From: Planctomycetia bacterium
GTDB taxonomy: Bacteria; Planctomycetota; Planctomycetia; Pirellulales; JALHLM01
Length of the DNA stretch: 64,000 nt
NCBI GenBank assembly: GCA_034440135.1
Contig: JAWXBP010000009.1
Coordinates: forward strand, 1-64,000
Direction of reading: 5' to 3'
Shown here: in pieces, positions 27,255 to 36,211 of the stretch
Layout: each line of letters begins with the position of its first letter
Numbering within the stretch: position 1 is the stretch's first letter
Made by a program: the position numbers and the translations under genes
The notes under the pieces: generated by a model
What the model was told of the DNA's origin: nothing
The model's database searches: none
Seen by the model: the letters and a program-made list of their open reading frames with translations, nothing else

Positions 27255-27992
27255 ATGCCGGAATCACCAGCGGTGGCGGCCGCCGCGCCGCCCGTTGCGT
27301 CCCCCACGTTCGACGGCTTACTGTTCGACATGGGCGACGTACTCTACGACGCCACGCTCTGGCGACGTTGGCTGTGGCGGCTGTTGACCAAGATGGGTGT
27401 CACGCACAGTTACGACGCCTTGTTCACCATCTGGGACGATCAATACCTCGACCTCGTGCATCGCGGAATCGGCGACTATGCCACCGCGTTTGTCGACTTC
27501 CTGACGTCATTGTCCGTGGCCTCGCCGCTGATCGACGAGATCGTGGCCGCCAGCCGCATCCGCAAACGCGAACTGGAGAGCGAAGCCCGGCCCCTCGCAG
27601 GCGTGCGCCCCACGATCGAACGGCTCGCCATGCTGGGCGTGCCGCTAGCGATCGTCAGCGATTCGGAAACACCGGCCGCAGGGCTGGAAACGTACCTTCA
27701 TCGTCTCGGCCTGGGCGGTCGCTTCGCGGCGATTGTCTCCTCGCGCGACTTGGGATGCACTAAGCCCGACCCGCGCTGCTATGTCACCGCGTTGGAGCAA
27801 CTCGGGCTCTCCCCGCAATCGACTGCGTTCGTCGGGCACGATCCCGTGGAACTCGCCGGCGCGCGGGCGGTCGGCGTCGCGTCGATCGCGTTCAATCACG
27901 CGCCCGGTTGCCAGGCGGAGATCCAGCTGCGCCATTTCCGAGAACTTCTGGCTTATGTGCGCCCGGCCAAGTCGCTGTCGTGCGCCAGTTAA
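27255..27992 (+). CDS. HAD-superfamily hydrolase
   Basis: 245 residues. HAD motif I is LLFDMGDVLYD (nucleophile Asp), motif II Ser is in AIVSDSE, motif III is GCTKPDPR with its Lys, and motif IV is FVGHDPVELAGAR. Cap helices lie at about 25-95, so this is a subclass I phosphatase or dehalogenase-like enzyme. I chose the ATG at 27255 after GGAGGG; the frame continues 46 codons upstream without coding character. It is the first gene of a same-strand run with a transferase, a flippase and a CDP-alcohol phosphotransferase, with 15 bp to the next gene. That context suggests it dephosphorylates a sugar or polyol precursor of the glycan. Substrate unproven. Confidence 0.85.
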   Translation: MPESPAVAAAAPPVASPTFDGLLFDMGDVLYDATLWRRWLWRLLTKMGVTHSYDALFTIWDDQYLDLVHRGIGDYATAFVDFLTSLSVASPLIDEIVAASRIRKRELESEARPLAGVRPTIERLAMLGVPLAIVSDSETPAAGLETYLHRLGLGGRFAAIVSSRDLGCTKPDPRCYVTALEQLGLSPQSTAFVGHDPVELAGARAVGVASIAFNHAPGCQAEIQLRHFRELLAYVRPAKSLSCAS

Positions 27993-28007
27993 CTGCGGGG
28001 ACGGGCC

Positions 28008-29771
28008 ATGCAGGTCTTCGCGCGCCAGGAAAACGTACCGCACAATTGGAACGACGATAACGCTGCGCTGTTGCTGGAGGGAAGCTGGTCAGGCCGATCG
28101 CGCCGCGCGCGTCACGACTCGCTCGATGAAACCATCGACGCGCGCCATGCCTGGATCGACGGCGAAGCGGTGCGCATCGCAGGCCTGCTCGCGGAAGGGC
28201 CCGACAGCGCCGGTTTTCGCCACGTCTGCTTGCCGACCGGCTTGTTAGCGCATCTCGGCGGACTCCGACTCCGCTATTTTCTCGTTAAGCTCCTCCGCTG
28301 GATCGCCTATTGCCGCGAAGTGCGCCGGCCCATCGCTTCCGAGTGTTGGGAACTGCACGCCAGCCAAGGCGATGACGATTTCGTAGAACTGTTCGTTGAG
28401 TTGTGCAAGCGGCACCGCGTCCAAGGACGCGTGCTTCAATCAGGACCCGAAGCCGTTTGCGCAACGCCAGCATCTTCGTCCATTCATTGGCGCAGGCGCC
28501 TAGCGAACTGGCTGGCCGGGTCCGCCGAGCGCGCGACGAGCGATCCATCACCCAGCAAACGCCGCCGCCTACTCCTTTGCGGCGATTTGGACCTCCTCGC
28601 ACCGGTAGCAGACGCTTGGCAACGAAGTGGTGGCGAGGCTGCCGGCCTCTGTGATGAGCCGATCATCAAGCTTCGACTTCGCCAGCCGCAACTGCGCCAG
28701 TTGATGTGCGAAGGTTTTCGCGGTTGCGAAAACCGCTTCGACACCGCGCGTCCGCTCGACATGTTCACGGTCGACGACATTAACCTCGGCCGCCAGTTGA
28801 CCCGTTGGCTGAACGCCGCGCATGCCGCCTGCGGACCGCGCTGGTCGCGTTGGCTCTGGGCGATGGATCGGCATTTCACGACCTGGCGTCCGGACGCCTT
28901 GGTGCTGAGCGAAGACGCCACGCCGTTCACTCGGGCCGCGGTCTGGACCGCGCATCGCCATGGCGTGCCGAGCATTGTTGCGCAACATGGCGCACCTTGC
29001 CTGCAGTTCGGCTTCGCGCCGCTTGCCGCCGACTGGATGGCGGCCTGGGATGAAGCTTCCCGCGCCCAATTCCTCGACTGGGGAATGCCCGAGGAAAAAG
29101 TGGTAATCACCGGTTCGTTACCGCTCAATCGCTCGCGCATGCGACTTTCCGGCACATCACGACCGTCACACAAGACCGCTCGCACGGTGCTAATCCTAGC
29201 CAATCTGCCAGCCCGCGACGATCGCCCGGACGGCGTTGCATTTCATCTCACGCGCGACACGCACCAAGCCATGCTCCGCGCCGCGCTCACCGCCTGCGCG
29301 ACGGCGCCGGGCTTACGCGTGATCGTCAAGCTACACCCTCGGCAGCAAGGCACGGAGCCCTGGCCGGAGTTGTTGCGGGAATTCCCCGACCTGCCGTTGC
29401 AACTCGTGCGTCGCGGCCGCTGGACCGATTACCTGAGCCAATCCCACGCGGTAGTAAGCTGCGCCTCAAGCGCCGGCGTGGAGGCTGCGAGATTAGGCTG
29501 GCCGGTCGTGCAACTCTTGCCCCAAGGCTGTGCCGACATCCTGCCGGCCAGGCGTTGGGGCCTGGTTGGATCTGCTGTTACCGCCGACGAACTGCGCCCG
29601 TTGCTCCGCATTGCGCTGAAGACGCAGATCAAATCGCGTCAGAACGCCTTTCCCTCCGAATGTTCCGCGGTCGCGCTGCTCGCCAATTTCGTGGAGCGCG
29701 CAATCGACGTCGCCCATCACACGCCGCTAGCGGATATTCCATCCGAGGAGTCGCTATGCCTCCGCACGTAA
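28008..29771 (+). CDS. Large GT-B-like glycan transferase
   Basis: 587 residues, no membrane segment. The C-terminal half resembles GT-B-type capsule/CDP-glycerol transferases or UDP-sugar epimerase-like folds: VPSIVAQHGAPCLQFGF, EKVVITGSLPLN, LRVIVKLHPRQ (the KLHP signature) and AVVSCASSAGVEAARLGWPV near the donor site. The N-terminal 180 residues are poorly conserved. The ATG follows GGGGACGGGCC. It sits 15 bp after the HAD gene and overlaps the flippase start by 16 bp, so translation is probably coupled. Inferred role: a cytoplasmic transferase adding a sugar or polyol phosphate to the exported glycan. Could also be a dehydrogenase-independent epimerase; less likely. Confidence 0.65.
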   Translation: MQVFARQENVPHNWNDDNAALLLEGSWSGRSRRARHDSLDETIDARHAWIDGEAVRIAGLLAEGPDSAGFRHVCLPTGLLAHLGGLRLRYFLVKLLRWIAYCREVRRPIASECWELHASQGDDDFVELFVELCKRHRVQGRVLQSGPEAVCATPASSSIHWRRRLANWLAGSAERATSDPSPSKRRRLLLCGDLDLLAPVADAWQRSGGEAAGLCDEPIIKLRLRQPQLRQLMCEGFRGCENRFDTARPLDMFTVDDINLGRQLTRWLNAAHAACGPRWSRWLWAMDRHFTTWRPDALVLSEDATPFTRAAVWTAHRHGVPSIVAQHGAPCLQFGFAPLAADWMAAWDEASRAQFLDWGMPEEKVVITGSLPLNRSRMRLSGTSRPSHKTARTVLILANLPARDDRPDGVAFHLTRDTHQAMLRAALTACATAPGLRVIVKLHPRQQGTEPWPELLREFPDLPLQLVRRGRWTDYLSQSHAVVSCASSAGVEAARLGWPVVQLLPQGCADILPARRWGLVGSAVTADELRPLLRIALKTQIKSRQNAFPSECSAVALLANFVERAIDVAHHTPLADIPSEESLCLRT

Positions 29772-31417
29772 GACGCAAAGTCGCGCGCCCCGCGCGGCGG
29801 ATTGTCGAAGACTCGGGTCGTGGCTCGCCCCGACGACTCGGCGCTTCGCGCTTCGTTCGTTTCGATCGCCAACACGCGCTTGCGCGGAAAGAAGCCGCCG
29901 CCGCGCGCGATATCGCCCCGTTGGCCGGTTGGAGCCAACTGGTCGCAGACTCCATGCTGGTCAGCGGCTCGACGCTGTTTTGCCAGGCGATCGGCGTCGT
30001 AACAAGCTTGCTGTTCCGCTCGTTGATTTCGCCACTCCAGATGGGCGTCTGGCAGGGGCTCAAATTGTTCTTGAGCTACGGCAACTATTTGAATCTCGGC
30101 GTCAGCAAAGGCGCTGCGCGGGAGCTGGCCGTGGCGCGCGGACGCGGAGATGAATCGCAGGCGGAAGCCGGATTGCACGCCGCCTTCACCGCGAACACGC
30201 TGGCCAGCCTGGCGCTCGCCGCGGGGTTGATCGTCGCCAGCGTGTGGCAATATCAGTTTCACGGCGGCTGGTCGAATCCCTGGGCCGGCGGCCTGGTCGC
30301 GATGGCGCTGTTGGTGATGTTGCAGCGTTACGAAACTTTTCTGGTCACGATTCAACGCGCGCGACAGCAATTCGCGATCACTTCGCAATTGGCCGTGATC
30401 GAGGCCCTGCTCACGCTGGCCGTGGGCGGCTTGGCTACCTGGCGCTGGGGCTTGCCGGGACTGTATGTCAGCGCCGGTTGCGTATTGATCGCGGCGATCG
30501 GCTATTTGCAATGGAATGCGCCGACGTCTCTTCGCTGGCACTGGGACTACGACGACGTCCGTCGGCTCACGGCGATCGGTTTGCCGATGCTCCTCACCGG
30601 CGTGCTCTCCTCGCTATTTCGTTCGCTCGACAAATTGATGATCCTGGCCTGCATGTCGGACGGCACGTATCAACTGGGCTGTTACTCGGTCGCACTGCTG
30701 GTCGGCACCCAGCTTTACGGCATCGCGAATCAACTCGCCATGGTCGGCGCGCCGCGCTATGCCGAGCTCTGGGGCGGCACCAACGATCGCCGCGCCGTCG
30801 CTCAACTCGTCGCCCAGAACAGTCAATTCATCGCCTGGGCATTGGCCGGCGCCGGCTTGCTGGCCGTCGTCGTGGCCACGCCGGCGCTGAGCTGGTTGCT
30901 GCCGAGTTACGCCGAAGGCCTGCCAGCACTGTCGTGGCTCGCACCCGGCGTGGCGGCCGCCGGTTTGGCTGTCCCGCTGACCAATTATCTGGCCACCATC
31001 GACCGCCAAGGCCGCTCGCTTACGATCCTTGGCGCCGCGGCGGCTTGCACGGCCGTCTTGCTGAGAATTGCCATCGGCCAAGGCAGCGGACTCGTCGGCG
31101 TCGCCGCGGTCACCTCGCTCGCATCGCTCGGCTATCTCGTGGCGCTGGCGGGCACTTCCATTTGGCCGGAATTGAACGGCGACGAGCGGCGCCGCTACGT
31201 GCTGCATTTATCGGGCGCGCTGTTGTTGCTCGCCTTGCCGGCACTTGCCCGCTGGAGCTTCGGCGGCGAGTGGAACGATGATTCCGGCGAACGCTTTTTG
31301 ACTTGCCTCGGGCTGCTCGGCGGCTGGGGATTCGCCGCGATGTGCGGCTGGACTTGGGCCTCGCAACGACGCCGCGATCGCCGGCGCTCGCGCGTCGCGC
31401 GGGAGCTGGCCGCCTGA
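29756..31417 (+). CDS. Polysaccharide flippase (Wzx/MATE-like)
   Basis: 553 residues with about twelve to fourteen hydrophobic segments beginning near residue 70 (LVADSMLVSGSTLFCQAIGV). The MOP/MVF superfamily pattern is visible, including the first-helix start VSGSTLF and the basic cytoplasmic N-terminus of about 55 residues. Family members flip lipid-linked oligosaccharides across the inner membrane. I chose the ATG at 29756 after GAGGAG; it lies inside the end of the previous gene. The stop shares bases with the next start (TGATG). Inferred job: exporting the glycan made by the flanking enzymes. Confidence 0.85.
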   Translation: MPPHVRRKVARPARRIVEDSGRGSPRRLGASRFVRFDRQHALARKEAAAARDIAPLAGWSQLVADSMLVSGSTLFCQAIGVVTSLLFRSLISPLQMGVWQGLKLFLSYGNYLNLGVSKGAARELAVARGRGDESQAEAGLHAAFTANTLASLALAAGLIVASVWQYQFHGGWSNPWAGGLVAMALLVMLQRYETFLVTIQRARQQFAITSQLAVIEALLTLAVGGLATWRWGLPGLYVSAGCVLIAAIGYLQWNAPTSLRWHWDYDDVRRLTAIGLPMLLTGVLSSLFRSLDKLMILACMSDGTYQLGCYSVALLVGTQLYGIANQLAMVGAPRYAELWGGTNDRRAVAQLVAQNSQFIAWALAGAGLLAVVVATPALSWLLPSYAEGLPALSWLAPGVAAAGLAVPLTNYLATIDRQGRSLTILGAAAACTAVLLRIAIGQGSGLVGVAAVTSLASLGYLVALAGTSIWPELNGDERRRYVLHLSGALLLLALPALARWSFGGEWNDDSGERFLTCLGLLGGWGFAAMCGWTWASQRRRDRRRSRVARELAA

Positions 31418-32301
31418 TGCGCCCGACGCTCGCTGAACTCGAACGCCGCTGTCAAAAGCCGGATCATCGGTTGATTGGCAGTTGGATGGCGCGACGCGTC
31501 GCGAGACCGAGCGCGCTGCGCATCACCTGGCTGATCGCGCCCTACGGAGTCTCGGCCCATGCGGTTACGCTGCTGGCCTGGGGAGTGGGCCTCGCCGCCG
31601 CGGCGCAGTTCGGCATCGGGTCGCCGGTCGCGTGGCTCTGCGGCGCCATCACGTTGCAACTGTGGTATCTGCTCGATCACGTCGACGGCCAGCTTGCTCG
31701 TTGGCATGGCGTGGCCTCGCTGGATGGCGTGCAACTCGATTACTTGATGCACCACACGCTCAACCTACTTGTACCGCTCGGGCTCGGCTATGGTGCATCA
31801 CGTGTCACTAACCATGAACTTTGGCTCGCCGCCGGCTTGCTCTGGGGCGTCGCCGCCCTCTTGAACGGCCTCCTGCACGACGCCCGATATAAAGCCTTCA
31901 TTCAACGGCTCAAGCGCGTGCGCGGCGAACTGGTCGTCCGTGGCGGCAGTGGCTCGCGCCCCACGATGCAGCCGCTAATGCCGCGAAGTCCGTTGCGTCT
32001 CGCCGCCTGGGTCGTGCAAAAAGCCGCGGAGCCGCCAGTGACCTTGAACCTGATCACCTGCGTCGCGGCAACAATCTGGTTGCTTCCCGCCACGAGCCAT
32101 TTCATTTCCTGCGCCTTCATCGGCGCCATGTGCGTCGCGAATAGTGCGACGATGCTCGCCCGGCTCTGGAAATCGCAGCGGGCAGGCGCTGCGGAAACAG
32201 AATTCGCCGCCTGGTTCGCGCCGCCAGCCGACTCGTCCCTAGAGTTCCGCGATGGCTGGTGGCACGTGACGCGGCAAACGAGTCGGGCGAAGTCGCCGTA
32301 A
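31417..32301 (+). CDS. CDP-alcohol phosphotransferase-like membrane enzyme, last motif residue His
   Basis: 294 residues with about six membrane helices. The CDP-alcohol phosphotransferase motif is present as D87-x2-D90-G-x2-A-R95-x8-G104-x3-D108-x3-H112. In the canonical family the final position is Asp, the proposed catalytic base; here it is His (sequence DGVQLDYLMHH). Three of the four acidic residues that bind the metal-CDP group remain. The start is in the TGATG overlap with the flippase stop, so the genes are translationally coupled. Known family reaction: transfer of a phosphoalcohol from a CDP-linked donor to an acceptor alcohol. Inferred: adding a polyol phosphate to the exported glycan, unless the His substitution changes the chemistry. 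A hairpin follows the stop. Confidence 0.8.
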   Translation: MRPTLAELERRCQKPDHRLIGSWMARRVARPSALRITWLIAPYGVSAHAVTLLAWGVGLAAAAQFGIGSPVAWLCGAITLQLWYLLDHVDGQLARWHGVASLDGVQLDYLMHHTLNLLVPLGLGYGASRVTNHELWLAAGLLWGVAALLNGLLHDARYKAFIQRLKRVRGELVVRGGSGSRPTMQPLMPRSPLRLAAWVVQKAAEPPVTLNLITCVAATIWLLPATSHFISCAFIGAMCVANSATMLARLWKSQRAGAAETEFAAWFAPPADSSLEFRDGWWHVTRQTSRAKSP

Positions 32302-32310
32302 TGGTCACTT

Positions 32311-32346
32311 CTCGCTCCGCGAAAGGAGACGCCTTTCGCGGAACGA
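32311..32346. repeat. Hairpin of the TCGCTCCGCGAAAGGAGAC family, copy 1
   Basis: A 16-bp stem (one mismatch) with a 5-base loop, between convergent genes. It shares a 19-base core with the hairpin at 50585-50617. Possible transcription stop for both flanking operons, but there is no T-run. Confidence 0.8.
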
Positions 32347-32382
32347 GAGACCATCGGCGTGAACGCCAAGGCGTTCTGACAG

Positions 32383-33102
32383 TTACTCGCCGAGCGCGAA
32401 GTCCGCGATCTTACGCAAGTAATTCGGTTCGTGCTCATGCCGCATCGGGGAGCCAGCGTGCGTGCCGGCGCCGACCAGTTCGCCTTTGCGCAACGTGCGT
32501 TGCGCCGCCAGGGACCGAATCGCCTCGGCCGCCGGATTCGCCGGACGGACGCGCAGGTCGAGCGCTTTCCAGGCGATTCCACGCCGCACCAGGTGCGTCT
32601 CGAACGTCTGTTGCGACGGGGAGAGCATCCACTGGCCGAATACGGCGCGTTTCGCCATGATCATGCCGTCGTGTTCCGGCGCGATGGCGTCTTGTCGCGA
32701 CGGCATGCGGGGAATCCAGCCCAGCGGCGTGCCGGCGGCGCGGCGTCCGAGCAGGCAATCGAACTCGCCGGTCTGCCGCCACATTTTGGCGATGCCCTGT
32801 AAATCCAGTACGCAGTCCGCGTCGCGATACAGCACCCATTCGCCGGTGGAGTGCCGGAGGCCGGTTTCCATGGCGATCCGCGTGCCGAGCCTGGCCGGGT
32901 GGGCCAACAAGCGGACTTGCGGATAGTTCGCGACCAGGTCGCTGGCGATTTCCATCGTGGCGTCGAGCGACCCGTCGTCGATCAACTGCACTTCAAACCG
33001 GTTGGTCAGTTCCGGCAACAAATCCAGCAGCTCCGCCAGCATGGCCGGGAGCGATTCCTGAGCGTTATAGACCGGCAGGATGAGGGACAGCGATCGAGGC
33101 AA
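32383..33102 (-). CDS. GT2-family glycosyltransferase
   Basis: 239 residues, GT-A fold. The N-terminus is SLSLILPVYNAQESLP, followed by the nucleotide-binding LIDDGSLDAT and the DxD in YRDADCVLD. The C-terminal half is variable. I chose the TTG at 33102 after AAAGGAA because the protein then begins directly at the first beta strand; an in-frame start at 33186 would add 28 residues of poor character. Convergent with the flippase/phosphotransferase genes. Resembles dolichol-phosphate-mannose-type or polysaccharide transferases, without membrane segments. Probably linked functionally to the neighbouring glycan genes. Confidence 0.85.
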   Translation of the reverse strand: MPRSLSLILPVYNAQESLPAMLAELLDLLPELTNRFEVQLIDDGSLDATMEIASDLVANYPQVRLLAHPARLGTRIAMETGLRHSTGEWVLYRDADCVLDLQGIAKMWRQTGEFDCLLGRRAAGTPLGWIPRMPSRQDAIAPEHDGMIMAKRAVFGQWMLSPSQQTFETHLVRRGIAWKALDLRVRPANPAAEAIRSLAAQRTLRKGELVGAGTHAGSPMRHEHEPNYLRKIADFALGE

Positions 33103-33446
33103 GTGAGGTTCCTTTCGCGTTCCGGAAGAGAGGGGGCCCGCACGGACCGAGCGGGGGAGCGCCGCCCTCGGCGCGCGCTCCGACACCTTCGCCAGTAAAA
33201 TCGACTAACGCCGGAACAAACTGAAATGTCGCCGCGAATTACCACGGCGGATCGAAAGTAACGAATGGGCCCGAATCACCTAGTTTGCCGCGGCTCTGGC
33301 CAATGCCCGATAGTCGGGTTATTCTGGGCAGTTTGGTCGCCGTGGCATCGATTTCGGCTTGCGCAAGTGCTTGCTGATGCCCGGCCGGCCTCGTCGCGGT
33401 TCAAGCCCGCGGCAGGTGATTTTCCCGGCAAATCCAAGGAGTAGCG
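33103..33446. other. 344-bp divergent intergenic region
   Basis: Promoters for the GT2 gene (minus) and hisI (plus) must lie here. A small hairpin CCCGATAGTCGGG lies near 33305. There is no gene I can support. The end carries the strong AAGGAG site of hisI. Confidence 0.4.
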
Positions 33447-33845
33447 GTGTCGCACCCGGCCCCCCGCACGATCCCCGATTTTGAGAAGGGCCAAGGCATG
33501 TTGCCGGCCATCGCCCAGGACGCCGCCACGGGCGAGGTGCTGATGATGGCCTACATGAACCCCGAGAGCTACGCCGAGACGCTGGCGACCGGCCGCGCCG
33601 TCTACTTCAGCCGCAGCCGCAACAAGCTCTGGCGCAAGGGGGAGGAAAGCGGCCACGTGCAACTGGTGCGCGGCGTATTCGTCGATTGCGACGCGGACAC
33701 GATACTCTTGAAAGTCGAACAGCTCGGCGGCGCGGCCTGCCACGAAGGCTACCAAAGCTGTTTCTTCCGGCAGGTCACGCCGGAAGGTCTGCAAGTCGTC
33801 GGCGAGCGCGTGTTCGACCCCGCCCAGGTTTATGGAAAGAAGTAA
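33447..33845 (+). CDS. hisI: Phosphoribosyl-AMP cyclohydrolase
   Basis: 132 residues, GTG start after AAGGAG. It opens the ring of phosphoribosyl-AMP, step three of histidine synthesis, in the cytoplasm. The metal-binding signature [20 protein letters not shown], followed by HEGYQSCF, is complete, and [18 protein letters not shown] matches the family core. There is no fused HisE domain, so the pyrophosphohydrolase is encoded elsewhere. hisG follows almost immediately: 4 bp to its preferred start, or overlapping if the upstream ATG is used. This is a two-gene his operon. Confidence 0.95.
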   Translation: MSHPAPRTIPDFEKGQGMLPAIAQDAATGEVLMMAYMNPESYAETLATGRAVYFSRSRNKLWRKGEESGHVQLVRGVFVDCDADTILLKVEQLGGAACHEGYQSCFFRQVTPEGLQVVGERVFDPAQVYGKK

Positions 33846-33849
33846 CGCG

Positions 33850-34725
33850 ATGGCAAACTGTTTGAAACTGGGCATTCCCGCCGGCAGCCTGCAAGAGGCG
33901 ACGGCGGAGTTGTTTCGGCGCGCGGGCTACAAAATCACGTTCAGTTCGCGCAGCTACTATCCGTCGATCGACGACGACGAAATCGAATGCACGCTGATCC
34001 GCGCGCAGGAAATGGCGCGTTACGTTCAAGACGGCGCGCTCGACGCCGGTCTGACAGGTCACGATTGGATCGTGGAGAACAATGCTGATGTACAAGAAGT
34101 GGCGGAACTTGTGTTCTCGAAGGTCAGCCGCCGTCCCGTGCGTTGGGTACTCTGCGTGCCGGAGGATTCCCCGGTGCAGTCGGTTGCCCAACTGCAAGGC
34201 AAGCGCATCGCCACCGAAGCAGTCGGCCTGACGACGCGGTTTCTCGCCAAGCATGGCGTGCAGGCGAAAGTGGAATTCAGCTGGGGCGCCACGGAGGTCA
34301 AGCCGCCGCGCTTGGCCGACGCCATCGTGGAAGTCACCGAAACCGGCAGCTCGTTGCGGGCCAATAATCTGCGGATCGTGGCCGAAGTACTCGTGAGCAC
34401 GCCGCGTTTGATCGCCAATCGCGAGGCATACCTCGATCCGTTCAAACGGCAGAAGATCGACGATATCGCGCTGATGTTGCGCGGCGCGATGGCGGCGGAA
34501 GGCAAAGTCGGAATGATGGCGAACGTCCCGCGCGCAAGCTTGCAGGAAGTCCTGGCGATCCTGCCGGCGTTGCAAAAACCGACGATCAGCAGTCTCTCGG
34601 ACGACGATTGGGTCGACGTGATGACGGTGATCGACGAAGCAGTGGTGCGTAACATCATCCCGCGCTTGAAAGCGGCGGGGGCTCGCGGGATTGTCGAGTA
34701 TCCGCTCAATAAGGTGATTGAGTAG
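33850..34725 (+). CDS. hisG: ATP phosphoribosyltransferase, long form
   Basis: 291 residues, first step of histidine synthesis. The N-terminal catalytic domain ([18 protein letters not shown], then [13 protein letters not shown]) and the phosphoribosyl-binding region [15 protein letters not shown] are present. The final 75 residues form the C-terminal ACT-like regulatory domain of the long, histidine-inhibited form, so HisZ is not needed. I prefer the ATG at 33850; the ATG at 33832 overlaps hisI and would add six residues. Translation is probably coupled to hisI. Confidence 0.95.
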   Translation: MANCLKLGIPAGSLQEATAELFRRAGYKITFSSRSYYPSIDDDEIECTLIRAQEMARYVQDGALDAGLTGHDWIVENNADVQEVAELVFSKVSRRPVRWVLCVPEDSPVQSVAQLQGKRIATEAVGLTTRFLAKHGVQAKVEFSWGATEVKPPRLADAIVEVTETGSSLRANNLRIVAEVLVSTPRLIANREAYLDPFKRQKIDDIALMLRGAMAAEGKVGMMANVPRASLQEVLAILPALQKPTISSLSDDDWVDVMTVIDEAVVRNIIPRLKAAGARGIVEYPLNKVIE

Positions 34726-34776
34726 CTGTCGCGAGGCTCGCACGAATCGGCGTAAAGCATTATCCGGGGATATGAA

Positions 34777-35394
34777 ATGCGGTTGCACGTCGGATCGTTG
34801 CCCGAGGGCGATTTCGCGCCGGACGAGACCTGGCATGCCCTGCGCGAGCCTGGCCCGGCGATGATGCAAGTCTACGCTGCGCCGATTGCCATCGTGCTGG
34901 GCCTGCTTGTCGGTTTGGCGTGGCAATCGCTGGGTTTGTCCATGTCCGTCACACTCAGTGGCAATCACGCCATTGTTGCGATCGTGTTCATCGTGCTGTC
35001 GTTTCCGGCGATGATTGCCTTCCATGAGCTATTGCACTATGGGGCCTTTCCGGCCGGCGGACATCCGGACGATAAAATGATGGGCGTCTGGCCCAGTCGA
35101 ATGATGTTTTACGCGCACTATTTGGGAGAGATCACCCGCACGCGCTTTCTGGTCGTGCTCTTGCTGCCATTTCTGGTGATCTCAATTCTGCCACTGGTCT
35201 TGGCCGCTTTGATTCCCCTGCCGCCGTGGCTGTTGATCGCTTTCGCCTGGTGTTCCGTTTGGAATGCGCTGTTTGCCTGCGGAGACATGTTTGCCGTGGG
35301 CTTGATTCTCGCCCAGGTGCCCGCGATGGCACGCTTGCGCAATCGCGGCTACCATACTTTCTGGACGACCGCGTCGCCACCGCCCACTTCCTGA
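34777..35394 (+). CDS. DUF3267-type membrane protein with HExxH motif
   Basis: 205 residues with four membrane segments (about 28-52, 62-80, 125-145, 148-170). HELLHYGAF follows the second segment and gives a HExxH zincin motif, as in the DUF3267 putative peptidase family. The later stretch NALFACGDMF could supply the third metal ligand from its Asp. If active, it would cleave within or near the membrane; the substrate is unknown. The ATG at 34777 follows the hisG gene by 51 bp. Confidence 0.7.
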   Translation: MRLHVGSLPEGDFAPDETWHALREPGPAMMQVYAAPIAIVLGLLVGLAWQSLGLSMSVTLSGNHAIVAIVFIVLSFPAMIAFHELLHYGAFPAGGHPDDKMMGVWPSRMMFYAHYLGEITRTRFLVVLLLPFLVISILPLVLAALIPLPPWLLIAFAWCSVWNALFACGDMFAVGLILAQVPAMARLRNRGYHTFWTTASPPPTS

Positions 35395-35410
35395 TTGTGA
35401 GTCGAACAAC

Positions 35411-36070
35411 ATGCGCGCTTTCATGCTTTGCGGACTGGTCTTCGGAATGTCGGTCAATGCGACCGTCGCGGCCGAGTTGCCTGAAGTGTCGCACGAGGAC
35501 TTCGAGCAAGGCGCCGAACGCTGGCAGGCCACCGATGCCCAGGCCTGGGAAGTGCTGCCCGGCAAGGACGGGCAGGGGTACGGCAACACCAAGCAGAGCG
35601 ACTACAAGCCGCCGCATCGCAGTCCGCTCAACATCGCGCTGTTGAAAGACGTGATCGTCGGCGATTTCGTGTTGGAAGCCGATGTCCGCAGCACGGTCAA
35701 GGACTACGGGCACCGCAGCATGTGTATGTTCTTCGGTTACCAGGATTCGGCGAACTTCTATTACGTCCATTTCGGCAAGCAGATGGACGATCACGCCAAT
35801 CAGATTTTCATCGTCGACGACGCGCCGCGCACGAAGATTTCCACCAAGACCACCGACGGCACTCCCTGGGACGACGCCTGGCACCACGTGAAGATCGTAC
35901 GGACCGTGAGCGACGGCGCGATCGCGATTTATTTTGACGACATGGAAACGCCGGTCATGACTGCCGAGAACAAAACCTTCACTTGGGGCCAAATCGGCCT
36001 CGGCACCTTCGACGACATGGGCATCTGGGACAACATCCAACTGCGCGGGACTGCGGTTGAGAAGAAGTAG
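35411..36070 (+). CDS. Exported lectin-like (DUF1080/LamG-type) protein
   Basis: 219 residues with a short signal peptide (MRAFMLCGLVFGMSVNATVA). The mature chain has the beta-sandwich pattern of the DUF1080/concanavalin-like family: FVLEADVRSTVKDYGHRSMC, then ANFYYVHFGKQ, AWHHVKIVRT, and a closing GQIGLGTFDDMGIWDNIQ. Members bind or hydrolyse glycans, with many copies in planctomycetes. No catalytic residues can be assigned. It lies 16 bp after the zincin-like gene. A glycan-binding role is inferred. Confidence 0.72.
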   Translation: MRAFMLCGLVFGMSVNATVAAELPEVSHEDFEQGAERWQATDAQAWEVLPGKDGQGYGNTKQSDYKPPHRSPLNIALLKDVIVGDFVLEADVRSTVKDYGHRSMCMFFGYQDSANFYYVHFGKQMDDHANQIFIVDDAPRTKISTKTTDGTPWDDAWHHVKIVRTVSDGAIAIYFDDMETPVMTAENKTFTWGQIGLGTFDDMGIWDNIQLRGTAVEKK

Positions 36071-36074
36071 CGAG

Positions 36075-36211
36075 GCAACCGCGAAAGACGCGAAAAGGCA
36101 CGAAAAGGACATGCCGACGAACTGCCATCCAATTCATAACTATCTGCCCCGCGATTGAACCATGCTCCGGCGCTCAGCTTTTTCGCGTTGCTTCGCGTCT
36201 TTCGCGGTTGC
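36075..36211. repeat. Perfect 20-bp inverted repeat entering the next gene's signal-peptide codons
   Basis: GCAACCGCGAAAGACGCGAA at 36075-36094 is exactly complementary to 36192-36211. The right arm lies inside the following coding sequence and encodes FASFAVA. Confidence 0.9.

Noticed and set aside
35132-36112. Minus-strand frame starting with FASFAVAS-type signal
   Set aside because: Antisense to two well-supported genes; the apparent signal peptide comes from the repeat arm at 36075.
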